This document shows positions 1-7,076 of a stretch of 21,192 bases of DNA, one piece after another. The number at the start of each line of letters is the position of its first letter. The stretch's first letter is position 1. The position numbers and the translations under genes are program-made. The notes beneath the pieces are model-generated. The model did not search any database, was not told the DNA's origin, and saw only the letters and a program-made list of their open reading frames with translations. Source of the DNA: Rickettsiales bacterium (GTDB taxonomy: Bacteria > Pseudomonadota > Alphaproteobacteria > Rickettsiales > CANDYO01); contig CANDYO010000010.1 of NCBI GenBank assembly GCA_947424995.1, forward strand, positions 1-21,192, read 5' to 3'.

Positions 1-102
1 CTGATTGCTGTAGCAAGAAAGTTAATTGTAATCATTAACTTCTTAGTTGAGAAAAAAACAAAATGGAATGACAATTATGAAAAGAATACGATAACTGCAT
101 AA
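1..102 (+). CDS. IS110-family transposase, C-terminal end (partial at window edge)
   Basis: An open frame enters from the left edge and gives 33 residues before TAA at 100-102. It contains VARKLIVIINFLVEKK, which closely matches the conserved C-terminal tail of IS110-family transposases (Transposase_20 domain, typically VARKLLVILNAMLRD). These enzymes are DEDD-type recombinases with a catalytic serine in this C-terminal domain, and they are guided by a bridge RNA encoded in a non-coding end of the element. The catalytic parts lie outside the window, so I cannot say whether the copy is intact. The element's right end should fall within roughly 103-125, before a half copy of a dispersed repeat. 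Recognition rests on one short motif, but the fit is good. Confidence 0.72.
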   Translation: MIAVARKLIVIINFLVEKKTKWNDNYEKNTITA

Positions 103-121
103 AATATTTGACTTTAAACAC

Positions 122-169
122 GGTAGATCCCCGGTAACCCAGGAAAAGCTTGGTCCCGAGGATGACGCA
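122..169. repeat. Right half of a GATGACG-type palindromic repeat
   Basis: The stretch ends in CCGAGGATGACGC (156-168), the right terminus typical of the dispersed GTCATCC...GGATGAC repeats seen elsewhere in this window. No matching GCGTCATCC left end is visible between the transposase stop and this point. It therefore looks like a half element whose other half would lie beyond the IS110 copy, outside the window. Confidence 0.5.
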
Positions 170-216
170 TTAACTTTGTAAATATTCAGTTATTACTGAA
201 AATTGGTCTTAAAATT

Positions 217-756
217 ATGAGTGAAATAATAGTTTTAATAATTAGTGATAATATTTGGCTTGAAAGTTTACTGAAGCAATATTTTGTTGATCTAAATATT
301 ATTACTAAAGATACTAATGATGTTAAAGCTGATATAGTTATTGATGATAGTGTTAATCAACATTGTTTAAATATTGCATCTGGTAATAGATCTTGGGCAA
401 TAACTAAACCTGTATCTATTCTTTTACTTATAAATGTTATTATTCAAGCTAAACAGCTATTATCAGAAAATGTTATTATAATAGGTCCAATTAGTTTTTT
501 TTCCAACCAAAAATCATGCAAATTTGAACAAGAGGAAATACTCTTGACTCAAAAAGAGACGGAAATTTTACTCTATTTATTAGAGCATAGAAATGGAGTG
601 GATAAACTGACCTTGTTAAATGTTGTTTGGGGTTACTCCAATGAAATTTCTACTCGTACTCTTGAAAGCCATATTTATAAATTGCGCAGTAAATTTATCG
701 ATAAATATGAACTTATTTTATCTAATGAGTCAGGGTACTTTTTGAATTTCCCCTAA
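217..756 (+). CDS. OmpR/PhoB-type winged-helix regulator with shortened receiver
   Basis: This is a 179-aa protein with two parts. Residues 108-179 form an OmpR/PhoB-type winged-helix DNA-binding domain: LTQKETEILLYLLEH, then a TRTLESHIYKLRSKF recognition helix, then a GYFLNF wing. Residues 1-82 resemble a response-regulator receiver but are only about two thirds of the usual ~115 residues. ADIVIDDS (39-45) could hold a phosphoacceptor aspartate at D43 or D44, and TKP (63-65) could be the conserved lysine near the receiver end. The stretch normally between them is missing. No sensor kinase lies nearby, and I see no clear Shine-Dalgarno before this ATG. Its last 35 bp overlap the oppositely oriented downstream gene. 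The DNA-binding call is firm; phospho-regulation is doubtful. Confidence 0.75.
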   Translation: MSEIIVLIISDNIWLESLLKQYFVDLNIITKDTNDVKADIVIDDSVNQHCLNIASGNRSWAITKPVSILLLINVIIQAKQLLSENVIIIGPISFFSNQKSCKFEQEEILLTQKETEILLYLLEHRNGVDKLTLLNVVWGYSNEISTRTLESHIYKLRSKFIDKYELILSNESGYFLNFP

Positions 757-2227
757 CTTCATGATGTTGTATTTTAGGATCTTCAGATAAAAAATTAACC
801 TCTAGATGAGAAGCTTTAAGCGTTCCTGTAAGCTTATCTATCTGACGATCAATTTTATCTTTTTGATATTCTTCTCTTGAGATAAATTTTGCATGAAGAA
901 TGCTGTCACGTAATGCTTTAACTTGTTGAACTAGTTTAGTTAAAACACTAGGATTCTCATGAGTAATATAATTATTTATACCTTGATTCAGAAGAGCTGC
1001 ATTTTTAGGTTCTAACTGTTCACCAATAATATTTTCTAAGATATTTTTTTGAATTTTGGTTGTTAAATCAGCTATAGATATTTTTGGATCAGTTGTTTTT
1101 TCTTTTTTTATTTGAGCGTTAACGAAAGTAGCAATTAGTTTATCCTGCGCTTCAAGAGGAGCTACTGCAAAAATTTCTTTAATTTTTTTCTGGTTATTTT
1201 GATCAATAGCTTTTTCTAGAATATTATTCAGTTCTCTGTTTTTTAAGCATTGAGGTAAATCGATTTCTCCATCTGGAGAAAGTGATGTAGTAGTAATAAT
1301 TTTTTCTACAGGAGCATTTTTCTTAAAGCAAAGTTTATAAGATATTGCATATAGAGGTACTTTAATTTTCTCGTCATTTACATCTAATACTGGTAAACCA
1401 TCTTCCATTTTATCAGCTTTTATTTCTTCTCTATATTCTATGGACTGTAGAGTTAATTTGCCTTTTTTATCGATGACGTGTAAAATATCTTCACGATTAT
1501 CCGTGCTGGGGCTTGGGAATTTATCGGTATTGAGAAAAGCTGTGCCAGCTCCTATCATATAACGCTGATTATAGCTTTGTCTGATCACATCTAATTGCTC
1601 GGGAGTCATCTTAACTAATTCTTGTAGCTTAGCAATATAAGCTGCTCCATTAGTCGGTTTGCCCTCTGCTTCTAGCTCTTTTACTATTCTAGCGTTAATT
1701 TTTTCTTCTAGGATTTCCCCATGCTGACCAACTAATTTAAATGGGATACGATTACAATCTTTATCAAATTGTCCATTTAATCGATCAAGTAAACCAACTC
1801 GCTTAGTTCCTCTAGTATAGCCATGCATAACTTCGGTTAAGCTATGATTATTTTTAATTGACTGATATATAAATGCCAAATGGCTAGCTATAGAGTTGCT
1901 ACTACTGCCAAAATCTAATTCAGGATTTAATATCTCCGAAGTGGATTTAAGTTGCATAGGAAATGAATTATCTGGGTTGAATTTTCCTAGTTGAGCTTCA
2001 AGATGATCGACTAATTTTTGTACTCTTGCATCTTCAATGATTAGATTTGGATCTTGCTTATATAATTGCCCTAGCTCTATTAATACTGGGTTATCACTTT
2101 CAGCAAGCAATAATCTTAATAAGCTCTTCATTTCACCAAGTTCACTTAATACTTGTGGATCTGACATAGCACCTGTGAGGTCTATTGCTTGAACTTGTGG
2201 ATGATAGATAGTTTCATAATTAGTCAT
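722..2227 (-). CDS. Hypothetical 501-aa soluble protein
   Basis: I do not recognise this protein. It is 501 aa, starts at ATG 2227 behind a modest AGGA-type ribosome site, and ends inside the 3' end of the regulator gene on the other strand (35-bp tail-to-tail overlap). It has no signal peptide and no membrane segment. It is rich in K, E, Q and N, and the C-terminal ~180 residues (from about 330) look largely helical, with repeated short amphipathic stretches. A central region around 235-320 alternates polar and hydrophobic residues as a beta-rich domain would. Codon use is AT-rich like the neighbours and the frame is uninterrupted, so it is very likely real. A lineage-specific cytoplasmic or secreted effector-like protein is possible, but nothing in the sequence proves it. 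Confidence 0.7.
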   Translation of the reverse strand: MTNYETIYHPQVQAIDLTGAMSDPQVLSELGEMKSLLRLLLAESDNPVLIELGQLYKQDPNLIIEDARVQKLVDHLEAQLGKFNPDNSFPMQLKSTSEILNPELDFGSSSNSIASHLAFIYQSIKNNHSLTEVMHGYTRGTKRVGLLDRLNGQFDKDCNRIPFKLVGQHGEILEEKINARIVKELEAEGKPTNGAAYIAKLQELVKMTPEQLDVIRQSYNQRYMIGAGTAFLNTDKFPSPSTDNREDILHVIDKKGKLTLQSIEYREEIKADKMEDGLPVLDVNDEKIKVPLYAISYKLCFKKNAPVEKIITTTSLSPDGEIDLPQCLKNRELNNILEKAIDQNNQKKIKEIFAVAPLEAQDKLIATFVNAQIKKEKTTDPKISIADLTTKIQKNILENIIGEQLEPKNAALLNQGINNYITHENPSVLTKLVQQVKALRDSILHAKFISREEYQKDKIDRQIDKLTGTLKASHLEVNFLSEDPKIQHHEVRGNSKSTLTH

Positions 2228-2284
2228 GGTTTTATCCTATAATAGAGACTATTACATGGGATAAATTTATGCTAAAAACGTTGA

Positions 2285-2414
2285 GGTAGTCATCCTTGCC
2301 GCCAACTTTAGTTGATGGCGAGGATCCAGTTGAAATCTTTTAAATTTCTCTTAAGAGTCACACGGTATAAGAGATTCTATCTGGACCCTCAGCTTTTGGC
2401 CAAGGGTGACGACC
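2285..2414. repeat. Dispersed palindromic repeat, nested type (copy A)
   Basis: The outer ends are imperfect inverted repeats, AGGTAGTCATCCTT at 2285-2298 against AAGGGTGACGACCT at 2401-2414 (12 of 14 match). An inner pair, GGATCCAG near 2322 and CTGGACC near 2381, nests inside. Bases 2319-2344 are identical over 26 bp to 16683-16708 in the element downstream of folD. It fills most of the spacer between the hypothetical gene and the RND gene. No ORF is inside, so it fits a non-autonomous palindromic element. Confidence 0.8.
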
Positions 2415-2474
2415 TTACGTGTTTTAAGTATGATTTTAGCTCATGCAATGGTCATATATGATTACAGGCTAGCA

Positions 2475-5400
2475 TTAACTAGTTAATTTTCTCTTAAGGA
2501 GCCAGGATTTTATCATATAGTATAAAGAAGGAAGCACAAAAAGAGTGAAGATGGTACCGATACCAAGACCTGCAACTAAAACTATGCCGATAGCGTGGCG
2601 CGCTTCAGAGCCAGCGCTGCTTGAGATAATCAATGGAATACTGCCAGCAATCATCGCTCCAGTAGTCATCAATATTGGCCGTAAGCGTAGGGCAGCAGAT
2701 TGCTCAATTGATTCAAGTAAATTATGGCCTTGATTATGGAGTTGATTGGCAAATTCAACGATTAAAATACCATGCTTAGTGATTAAGCCGATTAGAGTAA
2801 TTAGACCAACCTGAGAGTAAATATTTAAGCTTCCACCGGTTAAATACATTACTAGCAATGCACCTGAACAAGCAAGTGGCACGGTAAATAATATTATCAA
2901 TGGATCGATAAAATTATCAAATTGCACAGCTAAAATTGCATAGATAAATAGTAATGCCAAAAAGAATAATAGCGGCATGGTTGCAGCAGAATCACTATAA
3001 GTTTTAGCTAACCCAGTCCAATTTTTCTTGTAGGAGAAAGGAAGGTTTTCATCAGCTAATTTATATAATTTGTTCATCGAGTCTTCTAATTTATCATTCA
3101 TATTTAAACTAGCTTTAAAATTAGCTGAACGCATCTGATTATAGTGATATAAGCTTTTTGGTTCAGCTTTATTAGTTAGTTTAGCAAAGCTACCAATAGA
3201 GATTTTTTTGCCATCAGAATTAGTAATGTATAGTTCATTTAGATCCCAAGGAATATTATCTCCTTCAATAGTAATTGAGTATAAAATACCATCTTTTTTA
3301 AATTGAGTTGAACTATTACCGCTAAAAAATATTTCTATCATTTTAGCCACTTGATTGGTGGTTAAATTAAGCTTAGCTAAAATATTTTTATCAATATCTA
3401 TATTGTAACCTAAGTTATCTAAACGTAAATCATGATGCACGGAGCTAAATAATTTTTTCTCTTCTCCGCTATCTCGTGCTTTATTTAATTCTTCAAGAAG
3501 TTTTGGATAAGAATCAGTTGTTGATATCACCAATTGTAATTCTGAATTTTCAGAAGGATCATCGAGTCCTGGAAGTGCTGTACTCCAGTTCCAAGGCCAA
3601 GCATCTAAAGATGGGAATGAAGTCATGCTTGGGCGGATACTATTAACGATTTCTTCAGCAGATCTGTCTCTTTCTTCAATTGGTTTTAAAGGTAAAACAA
3701 CGCTACCACCATGTTCAAAAACGACAGCAAAGCTACCTTGAGCTTCAGGGATGTCCTTGATAATTGCTTCAACTTTATTGACGCTTTCTTCAGTGTGATC
3801 AATACTCTTGCCAGGTGTGGCTGGAATAAATACCCCAATTAAACCACGATCTTCAGCCGGTGCAGTTTCATGAGGTAATGTGTTAAACATTATAAATACG
3901 CTAAGCAAGGATACACTTAAGAAGCTTAAGATAACTTTGGGGTATCCCATCACCATTTTTAAACTTGAGCTATAAGTTTTGGCCAGTTTAGCTAAAAATA
4001 CGTCAACTTGAGGAAATAAATGATCCTGTTTTGCCTTTAGCAAGTTAGCGCACATTAAAGGTGATAAGGTGAGAGCGGTAACTCCGGAAATAAGTACACT
4101 GCCAGCTAAAGCTGCTGCAAATTCAATAAATAATTGACCAGTCATTCCGCTAATAAAAGCAATTGGAGCGTAAACGCTGGTTAAAGTGAGAGTCATTGCC
4201 ACTATGGCAAAACCAATTTCCTTAGCGCCATTAATAGCTGCATTATAAGGAGTCTCACCTTTTTCTAAGTGACGAGTGATATTTTCAAGCACTACGATGG
4301 CATCATCCACCACTAAGCCTACGGCTAATACCATGGCCAGCAAAGTGATGATATTAATAGAGAAGCCGCAGATTTTTAAGAATAATAAAGCGCCAACTAG
4401 CGCAATAGGAATAGTTACTATAGGAATTATAGTGGCGCGAATATTGCGTAAGAATAAAAATACGATAATTAAAACAAAAATCACCGCTTCTATAATAGAA
4501 GATTTAATATTGCTGATAGAGGCGCGAATAAATTCAGCTTGATCTAAACTAACTTGCATTTTAATGCTTTCTGGTAGAGTTTTCTTTAAATCATTGACTT
4601 GATTATGAACTAATCTGGATACATCTAAAGGATTGGCATCGCTTGCTCTGCTAATGCCCATGCATAATCCAGGTTTGCCATTCATTTTTAATCTAAGTTT
4701 TTGATCATCTGAGCCTAATTCAATTTTAGCAATCGATTTCAGGAAAACTGGGTTATCCTTATTTTGCACCAAGATATTTTCCATATCCTCGGTAGTTTCT
4801 AGTTCTGTATTGAGAGTAACCGCAGATTCTTTACGAAATTTGCCTACAGGCAGCGAACCACTGCTTTTAGAAATAGCATCAAATACCTCGTCAGCATTAA
4901 TACCAAAATTATACATTTTTTGGTGATCTAAAGTTACTTTATAAGTATAAGGTCTACCCCATACCTGAACTGAAGAAATCCCCTGAATGCTGCGGAAAGC
5001 GTTTTTTAAAGATAAATTGGCATAATGAGTTAATTCGCTAAAATGCATGCTATCAGATTCTAAGCAAACTGCTATAAAAGGTGGGCCAGAATCTTTGGCT
5101 TCTTTTCTAACAATTGGATCTTTGATACCTTTAGGAAGGTTGTCTTTAGCTAGGCTTATAGCATCTCTTACTGCTGTGGAAGCTTTATCCATAGAAGTGC
5201 CAAGGTGAAAATTAAGCGCAATCATGCTAGTATTTGGTCTTGATTCAGAAGAGATGTTATCTATTCCTTCGACTCCAGCTAATTCATCCTCTAAAACGTT
5301 GGTGATTGCAGATTCAACTAATTCAGCGCTGGCATTAGGATAAGATGTTTCAACCATTAATTTAGGTAAAATCACATCAGGGTATTCACGGATAATTAAG

Positions 5401-5492
5401 CTATAGAATGACAAGATGCCAATTAGGACTATTGCCATATTTAGGATGATAGCTGAAACTGGATGCTTAATAAAATAACTGGTAATTTTCAC
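2475..5492 (-). CDS. RND-family (HAE1/AcrB-like) efflux pump, inner-membrane subunit
   Basis: This is a proton-driven resistance-nodulation-division transporter of 1005 aa, slightly shorter than AcrB. Residues 11-31 are TM1, followed by the periplasmic porter half (about 40-325). TM2-TM6 span about 330-480. A second TM and periplasmic half follow, and a final TM bundle lies at about 838-995. The proton-relay pair is visible in TM4 as GLVVDDAIVVLENI (D396, D397). The matching TM10 lysine is K906 in GLITKHGILIVEFAN. The start codon is GTG, 8 bp after the stop of the membrane-fusion gene, so the two genes are co-transcribed and probably translationally coupled. The substrate cannot be read from sequence. 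No outer-membrane TolC-type gene is present, so the channel must be encoded elsewhere. Confidence 0.95.
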   Translation of the reverse strand: MKITSYFIKHPVSAIILNMAIVLIGILSFYSLIIREYPDVILPKLMVETSYPNASAELVESAITNVLEDELAGVEGIDNISSESRPNTSMIALNFHLGTSMDKASTAVRDAISLAKDNLPKGIKDPIVRKEAKDSGPPFIAVCLESDSMHFSELTHYANLSLKNAFRSIQGISSVQVWGRPYTYKVTLDHQKMYNFGINADEVFDAISKSSGSLPVGKFRKESAVTLNTELETTEDMENILVQNKDNPVFLKSIAKIELGSDDQKLRLKMNGKPGLCMGISRASDANPLDVSRLVHNQVNDLKKTLPESIKMQVSLDQAEFIRASISNIKSSIIEAVIFVLIIVFLFLRNIRATIIPIVTIPIALVGALLFLKICGFSINIITLLAMVLAVGLVVDDAIVVLENITRHLEKGETPYNAAINGAKEIGFAIVAMTLTLTSVYAPIAFISGMTGQLFIEFAAALAGSVLISGVTALTLSPLMCANLLKAKQDHLFPQVDVFLAKLAKTYSSSLKMVMGYPKVILSFLSVSLLSVFIMFNTLPHETAPAEDRGLIGVFIPATPGKSIDHTEESVNKVEAIIKDIPEAQGSFAVVFEHGGSVVLPLKPIEERDRSAEEIVNSIRPSMTSFPSLDAWPWNWSTALPGLDDPSENSELQLVISTTDSYPKLLEELNKARDSGEEKKLFSSVHHDLRLDNLGYNIDIDKNILAKLNLTTNQVAKMIEIFFSGNSSTQFKKDGILYSITIEGDNIPWDLNELYITNSDGKKISIGSFAKLTNKAEPKSLYHYNQMRSANFKASLNMNDKLEDSMNKLYKLADENLPFSYKKNWTGLAKTYSDSAATMPLLFFLALLFIYAILAVQFDNFIDPLIILFTVPLACSGALLVMYLTGGSLNIYSQVGLITLIGLITKHGILIVEFANQLHNQGHNLLESIEQSAALRLRPILMTTGAMIAGSIPLIISSSAGSEARHAIGIVLVAGLGIGTIFTLFVLPSLYYMIKSWLLKRKLTS

Positions 5493-5500
5493 AATTTTAA

Positions 5501-6535
5501 TTACTCTGGTTGATGAATTTTTACATTAACACTAGGGTATAGTCTTCCAACGCCATGAACAACAACTGCTTCGCCTGCTTCTAAGCCTGAGATTATTTCA
5601 ACGAGTTCTTTTTCGCGAAGACCAAGTTTAACTTGTTTTAGTGAAGCTTGATTATCTTCTATAACATAAACACTTGGGCTTCCTTGCTTCAAAAATATTG
5701 CTTCAAAAGGAATAACTATCACTTGTTGTTTATCAACTAAATTTAGATCTACATCTACATTCGAACCAATCAAGCAATTATCACAATTGATCTCTACGGA
5801 AGCTGGACTCATATGTTTGTCTTCATCAAGCATTTTTTGAATATGAGTTAACTGATATTCTTTGCCCATAATCGATAGTTTTTGACCATTATTAACATAT
5901 TGAACAACCGAAGAGGGGATGTCAAATTCAACTACCACTGAAGCTGGATCATAAAAACTTGCTATTGGGTCATCAATCTTTAATTGTTGACCTTCGCTAA
6001 CTTTATAGCCACCAAGGATACCATTAAATGGAGCATGAATTTGTAATTTTTCAAAATCGTTTTTAGCAGTTGCTAAATCTTTTTGCGCTGAAATCCAAGA
6101 ATTTTTAACTTTCTCAAATTCACTTTTACTATAAGTGCCAGATTTTAGTAAGTGTTTAGCGCGCTCAAGCTGTTCTTTAGCGATCATTTCAGCGCTTACA
6201 GAAAGATTATAATTTTTTTCAATTTCATTATTTTCAATTTTAGCTATTAGATCATTTTTATTCAATTTTGCTCCAGCTTGAGCAACGATATTAAAAATTC
6301 CTGTATCTTGAGCTGTTAATAGACTTGAATGTTTAGCTTTGATGGTGCCGATTAAACGAGTAGTTTGGCTAATATCTTTTAGCGCGACTATTTCTACTTC
6401 TACGACCTTTATATCTTGTGGAGGAGCCATGCTAGCTTTAAAAAAATAATAATAGATAAGAAAAGCTACGAGCAATAAACTTGCTAGAGCAATTATTTTC
6501 TTATTTTTCTTGGTTGTTTTGATTATTCTAAGCAT
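5501..6535 (-). CDS. RND efflux periplasmic adaptor (membrane-fusion protein, HlyD-like)
   Basis: This adaptor connects the inner-membrane RND pump to an outer-membrane channel. I choose ATG 6535 (344 aa, MLRIIKTTKKNKK). A GTG 45 bp further upstream keeps the frame open, but the added residues precede a typical positively charged N-terminus and look spurious. A membrane anchor lies at about 14-33, so the protein is anchored by a helix rather than by a lipid. A split biotinyl-lipoyl domain flanks an alpha-hairpin (about 107-160), with the second half near APFNGILGGYKVSEGQQL. Beta-barrel and membrane-proximal domains follow. The gene runs straight into the RND gene, a standard pairing, and is divergent from tRNA-Val. 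Confidence 0.9.
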   Translation of the reverse strand: MLRIIKTTKKNKKIIALASLLLVAFLIYYYFFKASMAPPQDIKVVEVEIVALKDISQTTRLIGTIKAKHSSLLTAQDTGIFNIVAQAGAKLNKNDLIAKIENNEIEKNYNLSVSAEMIAKEQLERAKHLLKSGTYSKSEFEKVKNSWISAQKDLATAKNDFEKLQIHAPFNGILGGYKVSEGQQLKIDDPIASFYDPASVVVEFDIPSSVVQYVNNGQKLSIMGKEYQLTHIQKMLDEDKHMSPASVEINCDNCLIGSNVDVDLNLVDKQQVIVIPFEAIFLKQGSPSVYVIEDNQASLKQVKLGLREKELVEIISGLEAGEAVVVHGVGRLYPSVNVKIHQPE

Positions 6536-6627
6536 AACATTAACTAAAGCTAAAAATTGAAGGTTTTTCCACTTTAGCACTAAGAGATTTTTTTACAATA
6601 AATTTTTTATAAGATCTAATAAAGCTC

Positions 6628-6656
6628 TTGCGACTTAAAAATAAATGGTATATAAA
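6628..6656 (+). promoter_or_regulatory. Sigma-70-type promoter of tRNA-Val
   Basis: TTGCGA (6628-6633) and TATAAA (6651-6656) are separated by exactly 17 bp and end 14 bp before the mature tRNA 5' end. That is the right place for a short-leader tRNA transcript. Confidence 0.65.
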
Positions 6657-6670
6657 GTACTTCCCTAAGA

Positions 6671-6746
6671 GGGCGATTAGCTCAGTTGGTAGAGCATCTC
6701 GTTTACACCGAGAGGGTCGGCAGTTCGAGCCTGTCATCGCCCACCA
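6671..6746 (+). tRNA. tRNA-Val (anticodon TAC)
   Basis: This is a full 76-nt cloverleaf. The acceptor stem is GGGCGAT/ATCGCCC, the D arm GCTC...GAGC, and the anticodon arm TCTCG-TTTACAC-CGAGA with anticodon TAC (valine). The T arm contains TTCGAGC, and the CCA end is encoded at 6744-6746. It reads GTA and other GTN codons by wobble. It stands alone rather than in a tRNA cluster, between the divergent efflux operon and dnaK. Confidence 0.97.
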
Positions 6747-6754
6747 CCCTACTG

Positions 6755-6834
6755 CCTTAGGCTTCGGGTAGCAGGCCACGAGCAAAACTTCGGCTAAAGT
6801 TTTATAAAATGGTCCTGCTAGCCGAAGCCTATGG
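6755..6834. repeat. Palindromic element directly after tRNA-Val
   Basis: Arms 6755-6775 and 6814-6834 are inverted repeats matching at 19 of 21 positions (core TAGGCTTCGG / CCGAAGCCTA). A smaller hairpin, AAAACTT / AAGTTTT, sits between them. No T-run follows, so it is not a standard intrinsic terminator, though it could stabilise or process the tRNA transcript. Confidence 0.7.
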
Positions 6835-6979
6835 TGTAGAAATGTCCACCGAAGTTCAATTACGACGTAGCTTTGGTGAAGTCAAAAGAGCGCAGGTCGG
6901 ACCGGCGACCAAGTGCCCACTTATATTCCAGAGATTTAAATAGACTCCTCCTTCGAAAGTTTCAATATTTTTTTGATTA
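6835..6979. other. Spacer between tRNA palindrome and dnaK promoter
   Basis: No gene is visible here. A short dyad, CACCGAAG / CTTTGGTG (6847-6854 with 6871-6878, one G-T pair), and a GGTCG...CGACC dyad near 6895-6910 are present. With the larger palindrome upstream, the whole 330-bp tRNA-dnaK spacer is made of inverted repeats plus the dnaK promoter. Confidence 0.5.
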
Positions 6980-7012
6980 CCCCTTGTATTAATAAAAAAC
7001 ATACCCCATATA
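6980..7012 (+). promoter_or_regulatory. Sigma-32 (RpoH) heat-shock promoter of dnaK
   Basis: CCCCTTGTA (6980-6988) and CCCCATATA (7004-7012) are separated by 15 bp. The E. coli sigma-32 promoter of dnaK has CCCCTTGAT and CCCCATTTA about 14 bp apart, so both half-sites match closely. It lies about 65 bp before the dnaK start codon. The match implies heat-shock control of dnaK by an RpoH-type sigma factor. Confidence 0.8.
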
Positions 7013-7076
7013 TAAAATTGAATAAAACTTCATAAAAAGTTTTTACTTAATACTGGTTATTTTAGAGAGGAATAAT

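Noticed and set aside
2545..4542. Plus-strand ORFs inside the RND gene
   Set aside because: They are antisense to conserved membrane segments, with no ribosome sites or family features.
6536..6580. GTG-started extension of the adaptor protein
   Set aside because: The added residues lack a ribosome site and precede a normal charged N-terminus.
6540..6785. 81-aa minus-strand ORF across the tRNA
   Set aside because: Its residues (WWAMTGSNCRPSRCKRDALPTELI) are the reverse reading of the tRNA-Val gene, a well-known false ORF.
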